64,000 nucleotides of DNA from Achatina immaculata (lineage: Eukaryota; Mollusca; Gastropoda; Stylommatophora; Achatinidae), in NCBI GenBank assembly GCA_009760885.1, contig CM019692.1:53769262-53833261 (forward strand). The letters are read 5' to 3'. This document shows, in pieces, positions 26,701 through 33,170 of this stretch (position 1 is its first letter; each line of letters begins with the position of its first letter). A model generated the notes under the pieces. That model worked only from the letters and a program-made list of their open reading frames with translations. It was not told the origin of the DNA and ran no database searches. The translations under genes were made by a program, and so were the position numbers.

Positions 26701-28261
26701 ACATACCAGCACTGAGGTCAATGACTAAATGAAAAATAAAAATTAAACTATTATGTTGTCTTTAATGATCAGATCAGATAATGCCATGCCAATAAGTGTA
26801 ATCAGTTATCTCTCTTCATCTCCCCATGCCTCCGTCTCTTGAATCAAGTCATTTACTGTTTTCCCAACAAACCATGTAGTCAGGCCATCTAGGTATTTCT
26901 GTCTTCTCCGCAACCTCTGTCTTTTGTCATTTATCTTTCCAGTCATGACACATTTTTTTGAGACCTTCACATCTGCTGATGTGTCCGAGAAACTCTGATT
27001 ATTTTTTTCTTGTGTACGGCACTAGTTTGAGAAACTCTGATTATTCTTTCTTGTGTACGCCACTAGTTTGAGAAACTCTGATTATTCTTTCTTGTGTATG
27101 GCACTAGTTCAAGATATTCCTTTGCCTGTGGTATTACTTCTTCACTGTCTTTCTAGCTGACTATGTTATGGAATAACACAGCTCTTTTCACCTTCCTCTT
27201 CTTCAGCTTTCTGAGCCATTAGGGCTCATTATTGCAGATAAAGTTATCCTTCATTCCTCTCTATTCCGAATCTTCTCTCACCAGTTGGTGACACCAATTT
27301 CGAGGCTTCCGTTTCCATTCCGTAATGTTAACCTTTTTCTACAGTGATGGGGCCATTGGCCCCATGCTCCAACCCCTAACCTGGAGAACCAGGGTGCAAG
27401 TTACAATGGGGTCATCTGACCCCTACCAGCGCAGACCTTCCCAGCTTTGTTGGACCTGCTAGGAGTAAAACTTTCACTGGTATAGCTCTGAGGGTGGTCA
27501 GAGTATGCAAGCTGTCACATCTTTTTCATCTTAGAAAAAAAAAATTCATAAGCTTTTTGCAAAGACAGACCTCCCTACCAAACGGACTGTCCAATATGTC
27601 CCAATGCCCCCTTTGCCAGCTTATCAAAAGAATTAACATTATCAGAGTGCTATTGGGTACCATTATGATTTCAGAAGATTTTAACAGCATTTTGTTTTAC
27701 TTTATGCATGCACAGCTAGAAACAAAACAGCTGAAAGGGAATTCTAATCTAATAATTTTCTTTTAAAACTGTTCACAGACTGAGTCTCATATCCCAGTTA
27801 ATAATCTCCATACGTCCAAAAAGGATTTGGATACTTCTGGCTAAGAAAGAATCTATGTCTTAGAAAGAATCTCTGTCTTAGAAGATGCACTGAAGAAGTC
27901 TGATAAATGATGATTGGAAAATTGAGTAATATTACTCTGGTGAACAGCTTCTCTTATGACAGATGCTACCAAAATGTGACGGCCATGATTTCGCACATCA
28001 ATAATAAAACACAACACACTTGTGAAGCATGGTCTAATCTTTTAGGTTATTTTTTCTTTTTTTTTTTTTAGTGGACATATAATTTAATCTCAAATGAAGC
28101 ACTATCCAAATGGACAGCAGTTGGCTATTTGGCATGCTCTTTCATCATTCATCTCTGGTCCTTACAACTGACAAAGAAATCTCCCACATATGCCTGCAGG
28201 TTTCTTGGTTTTGATCCATCTCTCTAAAGGGGTATAACAAAAAACACAACTGAGAAAGCTT

Positions 28262-28292
<31 letters not shown>

Positions 28293-31200
28293 TTAGACTA
28301 ATCTGTGAGAAAACAGGTACACATTAAAATATCAGTAAAAACATAATTGGCCTATATAACAAAGCTTCATTTCCTACCCCTCCTCGCTGTGGGCACAGAA
28401 AATTGATTGTGGTTGTGGGCACATCCAGACAATGCGCTGGTTTCTCAGTTGATGTATACACAAGCCTGACACCGCTTTCTGTTGCCTCAAGTCCTCTAGT
28501 TGGCTGGCCAAAACCCACTGTGCTGTTTCCAACAATTTTAATGCTCCCAGACCCTTTAGGACAATCATGTGTGCCATCATCACTTGCTGTACCTGGAATA
28601 CATGTACTAGATAGGATGTGCTTTCTTAAGTAATAAAGTTCATAAAGGTCTATCAAAGTTGTCATGAAATTAACTTCACATTATAAATAATAAATGAGTG
28701 AAATGAATTTTCATGCATAACCAATAACAAAATTATAATTTTTTTTTTACACAAGATGATTTTTTTAAAAAAATTATTCAATTTCCTGCAGTTTCTTCCC
28801 CATCAAAAAGGAACTTGCTTAAACACTGGGTGCTTCTGTTGCCTTTCAATTTTGAATTTTTATTAAATATTTTTTTTTAATTTGTTTTTTTTTCCATTTT
28901 TCATATCTGAACTACTTAGGTATTGAAACATTGCACCACACGTCCTCATTCATTTTAAACTATAAACAAAGAATTACATCTGCTACAGAAAATGACATCC
29001 TAAATTCTGTCAAACAAGGCACAACATACTAACATAATAGTGTGTTAACAGGTAAAGAAAAATATGCATAATTAAAAATCAAGGACAGAAGTAAACCAAC
29101 CTCTTATGATTTGACAATAATGGAAAAAAAGAAAATTCGCTTCTTTGATTAGGAAATCACAGAGGAAAAAAAAAAAGGAAATTAAGTTACTTTGATCAGA
29201 AAATCACAAAGCAAACAGTAAATTAACTTCCTTTGGTCAGGAAATCACTGGAAAAAATTTTAATTAACTTCCCCTGATGAGGAAATTACAGGGAAAAAAG
29301 TAAACTAACTAAATAAACTTTATCTAATTTATCACTTCTTCAAAATGTTTAGAAAACAAGGACTGGATACAGTGTAAAGCATACAGGAAGAAAACAAGAT
29401 CATGACAACAAAAGTGCTTGATGATACCTGGTGTGATATCCCGACATACATTGATAAATATCTTTCTGTCATTCTGCTCATCCTCATCAACCAAATAGCC
29501 TCCAGACAGCTTTATCAGAGGTGAAAGGTCAATTAAGCGTCCATTTTTCACAACAGCACATGGAACCTCCTTTTCTGGCACTGGAAGATTTTTACAGAAG
29601 ATGTACGACTCCCATTCGATATGTACGGAGCATAACAAGTTCCCCAGCCAGCGAGGGTGGCCCTGATAACAGAAACAAGGAATATATCAGTGATCATGCT
29701 AACCAGCAATTACCTGTGAAATACCAATTTTAAAAAAAAAAAAGAAAAGAAAAACAGAAACTTTTGGAGACTGTCAATTACCATAACCAGTTTATATTAT
29801 TAAAAATCCTGTAAAAATTAACCAGTGGAATTGGTTTGAGGATAATCTGGTCAGCAGAATGATGATGCTCAATGTGCATTAAGGAGAATCTGCCAGCTTT
29901 GACTTTGGTTCACATTGCAAGCTTCTTTGTAAAGATTAAATCTCTGCATAAATAAGATAAATAAAAAAATGTTCACACAAACATTTAATTCTCAGCAATG
30001 TTTGTAAAGTGTGTTTAATTTTTTACATTAAAAAAAAAAGTATAATGTACTGAATGTTTTCTCAAACTGGTATTTTGGAAAGAACTTCATGCAAGGTGAA
30101 AGACAAGGTACAGTTGTACTGGTTTAAAAAAATCCTATTGCGTTCACTGATATATGTAAACTCAGTAAACCTTCAATGCAAGTCTGTGTTATGTTGTGGA
30201 TGATCTTGATGACATATTCTATCCAAGTCTATATTGTGTTGTGCAGCAAATCTGCTGAAAGTGAACAATTTTTTTAAAAAATGGATTTATTTCAGGAATT
30301 CATTTTCATGCTTTCTGAAGTATCTTCATGGTTTAAGATAAAGGTAGATCTATCTATCATAGATACACACAGAAAATGTGGTGGTAGTGCCCAAACTTTC
30401 ACTGATCTGTCAATGCACTAGAAGATGTGATCCACATCACGCCTGTATGCCTTTCTTTCCTTGTAATTAATGCGTGTAAAATAACTCCATCAAACACTTT
30501 ATTTCCATATGCTGTTTAATATATAAATATAAGAGGTCATAGGTCATATGTAATAGTTCTCAACTCACATTTGGTATTGTTCTTTCTATGCCTGCAATAC
30601 TAGTACTACCTGATGTCAAAATTTTGCTTTAGAACGAAAGTTCAAAGACGGAGGACAGAGCCAGGCACCCACTTCTAGAACTGGTTGACCCAGGTGCCTC
30701 TAGCTGGATTCAAATGAGTGATCTTCATGTTGTGCATGTGAATAAAGACTATTAGCGTGTGGTAGATGTGTAGTATAAGTATGCACAGTCAACCCTCATG
30801 TAATATTGACTACCTGATACTTGTGTTAGGGAGTAATACTATCTCAATAGTGCAGATAAAGGTGCTCATTACATCACTGAAAAACATTATATCCAACACA
30901 CATATTATTTCTAGTATTTCTAGCAGCAATAACTTTGTGACTTCTCAAAGAACTTATCCAGTTTGAAAAGTATGTTTATGCGGCTCATTGTCTAGTAAGA
31001 ATAAAAAGAATGACTGAATGACCAAAAAAAAAAAATCTAAAAAAGAATGCTTATGGAACTAGATGTCTAAAAAAGAATGTTTGTGGACCTAGATGTCTAA
31101 AAAGAATGTTTGTGTAACTAGACAGAATGTTTGTACAATTGGATATCTAAAAAGATGATGCTTTGTGACTGGGTGATTAATGCACTGTTATCTCATGACC

Positions 31201-32647
31201 AGACTGTAGCTCATCTTACCTGGAGGCATACAAGATCTACCACATGATCATTCTCTTGCAATTTTTCCTATATTTACACCAGCATTTTATGATGTTCCTT
31301 CATCTACTTCACTATCACATTTATAAAGTGTGTCTGCACAGCTAGATCTATATAAATAAAAATATATGTAAGTTGACAACTTACCAAAGTTTTGCCACAC
31401 CTAAAATGAAAAAATGTGGAGTATGACTCCTCTTTAACTGCCTGACATGTTTCACCCTTGTACATCATAAGCAGGTCACCATCAGTTCCTGCTGTATCAA
31501 CACTAGTGTCTTGCATTTGAGGGGTTGAAGTGTAGTTTCCATAAGAGACAGCTGTTCCATTTGGGTAAACAGCACAAACTGATGTCCCATCAGGACAGTT
31601 AGAAGCTCCAGGTGTGCTGTTATGGGCAAGCTTGTTACACAGGCTTATTTGGAATGTTGCATTCAAGCCGTCATTGATGGTATACCAAGGGCTAAAACTA
31701 TGAGAATACAAACAACAAAAATCACAGAAAGAGGTTGTAAAGACACATTTATTAGGATGGCAGTAAAACTATACAAAAAGTTTTTGAGTATATAAGACCC
31801 CAGCTACTACTCCAACTAAACATGCAAAGACGCACTACTCAAGCTGAATAAGACAATGGTCTGTGATCCATAGCTGACTGCTTGCATTAGGGTTGGTGAG
31901 CAACAGCTAACCATGACCCATTCTATCTCCCAATGGTGCCCCATGAAACAGACAGTAGCAGGGCCAAGTGAATAGGGATCGCAGTGGGAAGATGAACCCA
32001 GTCCTAAAAATATGCTAAGCAAGAGTTTAATGTGCTGGACCGAATTTGCATGAATGTAACACAATGTTATCAATGCCCTTTTGATGAAGACTCCCACTAA
32101 AAATGACTTCTATCAACACCACTAACACACTGTTTTGCGCCTGACAGATTTATGATAATACTATATATATCGATCCGTGATCTGAGGCTTTCGGTTAATT
32201 TTAAAATGATCTCACGATTACGTGGTCCAGTTACTTCAACTAGATCCCCTAAAAGGCTGCAGGATATGTCCGTATTCTCCTGTTATATGTAACCAAAGCA
32301 CTGTAGGCTCATATGCTTATCATCAAATTTTAAGCATAAAGTGTAGAAATACTTCATCGTAAACCTTTTAATTTTATTTTTCCACTTTTAAACTAAAAAC
32401 GTGACTAAAGATAAGCCACAGAACAGAGGTAGAAGACATTATATGGTGTGCTTACGACGGAAGTTATTTTATTACTATTGCATATTGTAAGCAAATAACC
32501 AATATTTATTAATACTATATCTTTAACAACCACTTACGATTGCAGTATTGAAAAATTGTATTTTCCTCTCATACAGTCATCACTGTATACAAGAGAAAAG
32601 GTTAGCAGCAAGAGATATACGTTCCTTCCAAAATATCCTGCCGCCAT
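2652..32647 (-). CDS. IGF2R: Cation-independent mannose-6-phosphate receptor, 5' part (23 exons, partial)
   Basis: This is a type I membrane receptor that carries mannose-6-phosphate-tagged lysosomal hydrolases from the Golgi and cell surface to endosomes. The 23 exons found give about 1,440 residues: a signal peptide, then nine complete repeats of ~150 residues and the start of a tenth. Each repeat shows the family pattern: a C-x-Y-x-F/I-x-W start, an ACP motif, an FDLSPL segment, a Y-x-INVC segment, an L-x-Y-x-x-G-(D/E) strand and an F-x-C close. Vertebrate CI-MPR has 15 such repeats in about 2,490 residues, so roughly the last third and the membrane span lie off the left edge. All splice sites are GT-AG and exon phases agree, except at the exon 9/10 junction. 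Repeat 9 keeps the four ligand-contact residues. The neighbour FIG4 is divergently transcribed. The insect orthologue is Lerp. Confidence 0.95.
2719..3379 (-). other. IGF2R intron 22, AT-rich, no element recognised
   Basis: The stretch is very AT-rich, with repeated short motifs such as TATCTTATGTTAATGTAT at about 3030-3260, which suggests a decayed tandem repeat. I see no coding or transposon signal. Confidence 0.5.
3380..3745 (-). CDS. IGF2R: IGF2R exon 22 (end of repeat 9, start of repeat 10)
   Basis: The exon encodes the last half of repeat 9 and the first half of repeat 10. It holds a Gln seven residues before the ISLVY strand, an Arg in TRSTVINFLC, and Glu and Tyr in DEKSDCTY. These match in order and spacing the four mannose-6-phosphate contacts known from CD-MPR and CI-MPR domains. 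Repeat 10 begins with CTYVFEW and HTSVACPP, then FDLSRL and YIINVC. Confidence 0.93.
3894..4480 (-). mobile_element. RTE-like LINE family A fragment
   Basis: The minus strand matches the C-terminal region and 3' end of the element at 396-2382: the CCATTAAACGTCACATAGGG start, the WVIRKR-like frame around 4100 and the upstream portion to about 4480. It is more diverged and has internal deletions. It lies in IGF2R intron 21. Confidence 0.75.
5012..5612. mobile_element. Long inverted-repeat (foldback/MITE-like) element
   Basis: Bases 5014-5092 (AGACCAAGTAATTTTAGCTG onward) are the reverse complement of 5535-5612, with a second paired segment at 5262-5282 against 5500-5516. The arms are about 110 bp and the interior about 220 bp. 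The left arm contains an expanded 40-bp minisatellite. No coding capacity is seen. The right arm ends only about 45 bp from the exon 21 donor. I could not define a target-site duplication. Confidence 0.65.
5071..5265. repeat. 40-bp minisatellite, about 5 copies
   Basis: The unit contains GGAGAGTCCTAGGAACAGCC followed by CACTACCCTGCTGTCCTGGG, with a few substitutions between copies. It lies within the left arm of the inverted-repeat element and looks like an expansion of part of that arm. Confidence 0.9.
5659..5881 (-). CDS. IGF2R: IGF2R exon 21 (repeat 9, middle)
   Basis: It encodes an FDFSTL segment, the VTGGGYQFLLSVCG strand and a CGEGSVSACQTG loop, the normal middle of a CI-MPR repeat. 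The frame stays open past the donor, so the end at GTACAG is set by phase agreement with exon 22 (phase 1). Confidence 0.9.
6494..6908 (-). mobile_element. LINE fragment with RNase H-like region
   Basis: Two overlapping minus-strand frames (6908-6648 and 6685-6494) resemble the end of a non-LTR ORF2. GSQGNEKADRL is the RNase H motif normally written G-x-x-GNE-x-AD-x-L. It differs in type from families A and E, which lack RNase H. It is broken and lies in IGF2R intron 20. Confidence 0.6.
7404..7484 (-). CDS. IGF2R: IGF2R exon 20 (start of repeat 9)
   Basis: The 81-base exon, phase 0 at both ends, encodes a linker with Glu six residues before the Tyr of CEYTFIW, then KTPSACAQK. It links the FFCDQ end of repeat 8 to repeat 9. 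Confidence 0.92.
7712..8095 (-). mobile_element. SINE copy with internal minisatellite expansion
   Basis: The left part (ATGCCTTACAGGCA, GTGTTAGTGCTCAT, TTTCCTTG) matches the SINE at 50085-50330. The segment corresponding to its GTCAGCACACTAGAGGGCGA has expanded into a 24-bp array. Confidence 0.6.
7774..8050. repeat. 24-bp minisatellite, about 11 copies
   Basis: The unit is close to GCAGTCAGCACATGATGGGG plus CAAT or CGAT. Because 24 is a multiple of 3, several frames stay open on both strands. These are repeat artefacts, not genes. Confidence 0.95.
8318..8720 (-). mobile_element. LINE family D, C-terminal fragment
   Basis: The minus strand encodes GKIEGRRDRGRQREK, LLDGLSVWLGRKSP and a REMIAYATQHG end, the typical C-terminus of an RTE-type ORF2. 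Upstream residues (about 8520-8720) continue in broken frames. Related copies are at 33170-33925 and 48530-48985. Confidence 0.75.
8917..9104 (-). CDS. IGF2R: IGF2R exon 19 (second half of repeat 8)
   Basis: It encodes GGCQTGSSGN, the VTILYKGGDVC strand and RSTRILFFCDQ, closing repeat 8. An Arg is present at the ligand-contact position, but no Gln sits at the usual -7 position. The donor is GTTGAG. Confidence 0.92.
9180..9715 (-). other. IGF2R intron 18, no gene seen
   Basis: AT-rich intron. Bases 9300-9480 hold loosely repeated TATCATATTATGT motifs, a decayed tandem repeat. Nothing else is recognised. Confidence 0.5.
9716..10027 (-). CDS. IGF2R: IGF2R exon 18 (end of repeat 7, first half of repeat 8)
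   Basis: It starts with the FVFNFFCDR close of repeat 7 and continues into repeat 8 with FKVKTALACPP, CKIQDSQG, FDLTPLARETGNW and YHINVCRP. The usual C-x-Y before F-x-W is missing in this repeat. The donor is the less common GTTGGC. Confidence 0.93.
10995..11570 (+). mobile_element. LINE family E, C-terminal fragment with GACT tail
   Basis: Plus-strand frames encode [28 protein letters not shown], then in another frame FGHIKR and GKRKRGRPR, ending before a GACTGACTGACT tail. Frameshifts and a stop in the GRPR region show it is dead. It lies in IGF2R intron 17. Confidence 0.8.
11628..11860. repeat. About 30-bp degenerate minisatellite
   Basis: The units resemble AAGGTTTATCACTTGAGTCA plus ATATCAGCTG, repeated about 7 times with drift. 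Confidence 0.85.
12001..12350 (-). other. Degenerate open frame of possible LINE origin
   Basis: A minus-strand frame encodes a Lys/Glu-rich helix and a C-terminal stretch with VCAAEHIWGCPEC. It reads like the Cys-rich end of a non-LTR ORF2, but I cannot assign it. It lies in IGF2R intron 17 and does not fit the receptor repeat pattern or splice phases, so I exclude it from the gene. Confidence 0.35.
12835..13012 (-). CDS. IGF2R: IGF2R exon 17 (repeat 7, middle)
   Basis: It starts with the VNICGG strand, then TTVCEMGPSGN, and the QITLNYTG strand. It leaves with one base of a codon, matching exon 18. Confidence 0.92.
13262..13474 (-). CDS. IGF2R: IGF2R exon 16 (start of repeat 7)
   Basis: Phase 0 at both ends. 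It encodes CEYSILWETDVACA, a C-x-V-x-D segment, FNLMPLYKAEG and SYK, joining directly to VNIC in exon 17. Confidence 0.93.
13985..14165 (-). mobile_element. tRNA-derived SINE, minus strand
   Basis: Read on the minus strand, GTGGTGTAATGGTTAGTGCA and GGGGTTTGATTT resemble the A and B boxes of a tRNA-type promoter, followed by a body like the other SINEs in this window (GACCCTGGTGCC). Copies are at 30375, 35330, 36540 and 50085. Confidence 0.65.
14322..14492 (-). CDS. IGF2R: IGF2R exon 15 (end of repeat 6)
   Basis: It encodes the variable loop, GIKLVYTNGDIC and the TTIHLTCMPGK close of repeat 6. Two in-frame donors are possible, GTGGTA and GTAAGT three bases later. I chose the consensus GTAAGT. 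Confidence 0.92.
14917..15067 (-). CDS. IGF2R: IGF2R exon 14 (repeat 6, middle)
   Basis: It encodes SENWFTES, the KKKFYINICRP strand and SVCATSLIDGK. The acceptor is the AG of CTATCTAG. An AG 9 bases earlier would read into a stop. Confidence 0.93.
15728..16015 (-). CDS. IGF2R: IGF2R exon 13 (end of repeat 5, start of repeat 6)
   Basis: It encodes the LNLTYTNGE strand and RMAEIAFLC close of repeat 5, then FTYSFLWRTSYACP and QYDLSR of repeat 6. The first Cys of repeat 6 is replaced by Phe (NFTY rather than NCTY). The acceptor TTTTGGCAG gives phase agreement with exon 12. Confidence 0.93.
16220..16570 (+). mobile_element. LINE C-terminal fragment, plus strand
   Basis: The frame at 16401-16541 encodes GKRKQGRPRNTW, then a basic helix to a stop. 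It is the GRPR-type C-terminus of an RTE-like ORF2, of a family distinct from A, D and E. It lies in IGF2R intron 12. Confidence 0.65.
17131..17308 (-). CDS. IGF2R: IGF2R exon 12 (repeat 5, middle)
   Basis: It encodes FDLSPLTLAPG, YNYLINVCAK and NAAICQAKIWSD. It completes the Gly codon split with exon 11 and leaves two bases. Confidence 0.94.
17460..18365 (+). mobile_element. RTE-like LINE family A, 3' half
   Basis: The plus strand encodes SEWFQIETGVKQGCILSP, LKDLDFADD (catalytic palm), CESWKTTKE-like and VIRKRRWTYV regions, then the ACATTTAGCAGTACAGGAAG 3' end. Frameshifts follow the FADD motif, so it is inactive. It lies in IGF2R intron 11. Confidence 0.8.
18549..19218. repeat. 35-bp minisatellite, about 19 copies, with 141-bp higher-order unit
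   Basis: The unit is GTCAGTTACAGAAACTCTAT plus ACCTCTGTACAGTAT. A variant with an extra base (TATTGTCAGTGACAG) recurs at 18851, 18992 and 19133, exactly 141 bp apart (three 35-bp units plus one 36-bp unit). Open frames across it are artefacts. Confidence 0.96.
19317..19454 (-). CDS. IGF2R: IGF2R exon 11 (start of repeat 5)
   Basis: It encodes a linker, then CYYEVEWHTSAACV and NCRVYDDDAG. It has phase 1 at both ends. Confidence 0.92.
19605..20235. repeat. Mixed 24 to 31-bp minisatellite
   Basis: Repeats of GATAGATCTATTTCTGAATA with either ACTTAACTAT or ACTATGATT endings alternate over more than 600 bp. Confidence 0.93.
20236..20665 (-). mobile_element. LINE family E fragment, minus strand
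   Basis: The minus strand encodes [48 protein letters not shown] and [16 protein letters not shown], the RT thumb/C-terminal region of family E. It joins the end of the 19605-20235 minisatellite in IGF2R intron 10. Confidence 0.8.
21170..21580 (+). other. Unclassified GC-richer block, possibly transposon 5' region
   Basis: The base composition is less AT-rich than its surroundings. A 103-residue frame (21177-21488) is open but unrecognised, and the block ends near GTGCGTACGAAGAAG. A non-LTR 5' region is possible. It lies in IGF2R intron 10. Confidence 0.3.
21795..21943 (-). CDS. IGF2R: IGF2R exon 10 (end of repeat 4)
   Basis: It encodes LGRYVTPLQYDRTS, LRLHYTDGEK and the VVSFYCAPG close of repeat 4. 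The strongest acceptor (TTGTATTTAG, exon from 21950) does not agree in phase with the exon 9 donor. The AG at 21944-21945 does, giving the start shown. The Gln at -7 is present but the Arg is not, so this is not a complete ligand site. Confidence 0.8.
22015..22920. repeat. About 46-bp minisatellite in two variant blocks
   Basis: Block 1 (22140-22440) repeats GTCAGTAAAGCAAAAGTTAA plus TAGAAGGATAACTTAGTATT. Block 2 (22440-22880) repeats GTCAGTGAAGCAAAGATCAA plus an A-tract of varying length and AGATAACTTAGCA. The array ends about 40 bp from exon 9. Confidence 0.95.
22958..23099 (-). CDS. IGF2R: IGF2R exon 9 (repeat 4, middle)
   Basis: It encodes NWEVITGD, the YYLNVCHDT strand and CPHGTAMCKKE. 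The only plausible donor is GTAAAC, leaving two bases of a codon. Confidence 0.88.
23225..23610. repeat. Pyrimidine/AT triplet-like degenerate repeat
   Basis: Imperfect repeats of TACTGTTATTGCTGGCTAC with TATTACTATTATC variants fill much of IGF2R intron 8. Confidence 0.8.
23665..23829 (-). CDS. IGF2R: IGF2R exon 8 (start of repeat 4)
   Basis: It encodes a linker with Glu six residues before the Tyr of CSYFFRW, then YACPDHLLDD, FDLSTLVKENG. The donor is GTTAGT. Confidence 0.93.
24261..24364 (-). CDS. IGF2R: IGF2R exon 7 (end of repeat 3)
   Basis: It encodes YSDGKLTMTLKHGDQC and RRDSIIEFFCNK. The Arg contact is conserved, but the -7 position is Thr rather than Gln. The vertebrate repeat 3 ligand site therefore looks incomplete here. 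Confidence 0.92.
24393..24790. repeat. 30-bp minisatellite, about 11 copies
   Basis: The unit is GATGTCCAACATGTAAGAAT plus GTGAGACACT. Copies decay past 24720. It lies just upstream (transcript sense) of exon 7. Confidence 0.95.
24845..25420 (-). other. IGF2R intron 6, no element recognised
   Basis: AT-rich sequence with a short GT run near 25005-25023 and a doubled GAATTCATGCAAAATAAAAA motif at 24880-24925. I see no coding signal. Confidence 0.5.
25421..25592 (-). CDS. IGF2R: IGF2R exon 6 (repeat 3, middle)
   Basis: It encodes YSYQINVCDSL, CGDTSSICQTKM and the variable loop. It enters completing a Tyr codon and leaves two bases. Confidence 0.93.
25625..26505 (-). other. IGF2R intron 5, no element recognised
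   Basis: About 880 bp of AT-rich sequence. A 67-residue minus-strand frame at 26221-26018 has no recognisable features. Nothing else is seen. Confidence 0.5.
26506..26674 (-). CDS. IGF2R: IGF2R exon 5 (start of repeat 3)
   Basis: It encodes CTMEIEWVTEFACP, TCQMTKEQ and FDLSPL. The acceptor AAG follows a 17-base T run. The exon is phase 0 in, phase 1 out. Confidence 0.92.
26770..26995 (-). mobile_element. LINE family D-like C-terminal fragment
   Basis: The minus strand encodes TGKINDKRQRLRRRQKYLDG and LTTWFVGKTVNDLI, matching the GKI-(E/Q)-G-(R/K)-R C-terminus of family D. It is diverged and lies in IGF2R intron 4. Confidence 0.6.
26985..27115. repeat. 42-bp direct repeat, 3 copies
   Basis: GAGAAACTCTGATTATTCTT followed by TCTTGTGTACGCCACTAGTTT is repeated three times with small differences. 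Confidence 0.9.
27210..27520. other. Unclassified moderately GC-rich block
   Basis: It contains GGGGCCATTGGCCCCATG, a short perfect palindrome, and GACCCCTACCAGCGCAGACC. It may be part of an unclassified dispersed repeat. I could not match it to another copy in the window. Confidence 0.3.
28260..28292. repeat. Homopolymer T12-G21 run
   Basis: Twelve T are followed by 21 G. Its length is likely unreliable in any assembly. It lies just downstream of exon 4 (transcript sense) in intron 4. Confidence 0.9.
28378..28592 (-). CDS. IGF2R: IGF2R exon 4 (end of repeat 2)
   Basis: It encodes CPKGSGSIKIVGNS, GVRLVYTSTEK and TTINFLCPQRGG. It has phase 1 in and phase 0 out, with donor GTAGGA. Confidence 0.92.
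28680..29427 (-). other. IGF2R intron 3 with AT-rich 55-bp degenerate repeats
   Basis: At about 29090-29300 a block with GGAAATCACAGGGAAAAAAG and AATTAACTTCCTTTGATCAG is repeated about four times. The rest is plain AT-rich sequence. Confidence 0.6.
29428..29662 (-). CDS. IGF2R: IGF2R exon 3 (start of repeat 2)
   Basis: It encodes LLCSVHIEWESYIFC, IDLSPLIKLSGGY and RKIFINVCRD, the first halves of a standard repeat. It is phase 0 in and phase 1 out. Confidence 0.93.
30375..30760 (-). mobile_element. SINE copy, split by about 180 bp
   Basis: Bases 30375-30450 (GTGGTAGTGCCCA, CTGTCAATGCACTAGAAGAT, CACATCACGCC) match the body of the SINE at 50085. Bases 30630-30760 (CCAGGCACCCACTTCTAGAA, GTTGACCCAGGTGCCTCTAG, GGATTCAAA) match its tRNA-proximal half. 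Unrelated AT-rich sequence lies between. Confidence 0.55.
31020..31160. repeat. Short degenerate repeat, about 28 bp
   Basis: Repeats of AATGTTTGTGGACCTAGATG with TCTAAAAAG occur about five times in IGF2R intron 2. Confidence 0.8.
31385..31691 (-). CDS. IGF2R: IGF2R exon 2 (most of repeat 1)
   Basis: It encodes a loop and strand with FQISLCNKLAH, CPDGTSVCAVYPNG, LLMMYKGETC and FFHFRCGKTL, completing repeat 1. Several N-x-S/T glycosylation sites are present. Confidence 0.93.
31740..32537 (-). other. IGF2R intron 1, no element recognised
   Basis: A 93-residue minus-strand frame (32097-31816) matches nothing I know. The remainder is AT-rich intron. Confidence 0.5.
32538..32647 (-). CDS. IGF2R: IGF2R exon 1 (start codon and signal peptide)
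   Basis: The ATG at 32647 is followed by a typical signal peptide: MAAGYFGRN, a hydrophobic core VYLLLLTFSLVYS, then DDCMRGKYNF, the first Cys strand of repeat 1. The exon ends with two bases of a codon at donor GTAAGT. This start gives a correct signal peptide directly ahead of the mature domain. Confidence 0.93.
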
Positions 32648-32682
32648 GATCGTGTTAGTATGTATACACTTCTGCTCGCAGC

Positions 32683-32704
32683 GTCACCTGACCTCTCACG
32701 TGAC
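32683..32704. promoter_or_regulatory. Two CLEAR-like E-box elements
   Basis: GTCACCTGAC (32683-32692) and CTCACGTGAC (32695-32704) each match 9 of 10 bases of the CLEAR palindrome GTCACGTGAC, bound by TFEB/MITF-family factors at lysosomal genes. The second has a perfect CACGTG core. The centres are 12 bp apart. They lie 36 to 57 bp upstream of the IGF2R start codon. Function is inference. Confidence 0.6.
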
Positions 32705-32712
32705 AGTGTAGT

Positions 32713-32807
32713 AAAACCGAAACGTCACAAACAGGAGCTCGTTAAAAAGCTGTACAATTTGTTTTGTTAAAATCTATTTGTTATAATACCTGTACTGCAG
32801 TTACTCT

Positions 32808-32812
<5 letters not shown>
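32713..32812. repeat. Intergenic direct repeat, copy 1
   Basis: AAAACCGAAACGTCACAAA, an AT-rich stretch with GTTAAAATCTATTT, then CTGTG and a (TA)n tract. It matches copy 2 at 34882-34982 in the same order and orientation. Each contains an ACGTCA CRE-like half site. Confidence 0.6.
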
Positions 32813-32862
<50 letters not shown>

Positions 32863-33037
32863 GCCGAAGAAAAAGGGGCAGACCGCGTGAAACTCTGAAG
32901 AGGACATTATTAAGAGAGGCCAAGTTAACAGGCATAAAATCCTTTGTTGAGGTTGAAAGACTCGCCGAAGACAGGAAAAATTGGCGAACTACTTTGCGAG
33001 CCCTATGTGACGTCTAACGGCATGGGAAGGATATAAG

Positions 33038-33076
<39 letters not shown>
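32808..33076 (+). mobile_element. LINE family A C-terminal fragment between (TA)n tracts
   Basis: (TA)n at about 32811-32859 and 33041-33075 flanks a plus-strand frame GRRKRGRPRETLKRTLLREA through to the ALCDV stop and the GGAAGGATATAAGATAAT 3' tail of family A. Confidence 0.8.
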
Positions 33077-33079
<3 letters not shown>

Positions 33080-33170
33080 GAAAGAGGCAGAGAAAGCAGC
33101 AAAAATAGGAGTCAGCAAAAAAAAAAAACAAAAACAACAACCTTTAAATAGCATACAAAAGAGGTCATCA
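33075..33170 (+). mobile_element. LINE family A linker fragment
   Basis: ATGGCGAAAGAGGCAGAGAA encodes the MAKEAEKAAKIG segment also present in the element at 396-2382, followed by an A-rich run. Confidence 0.65.
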
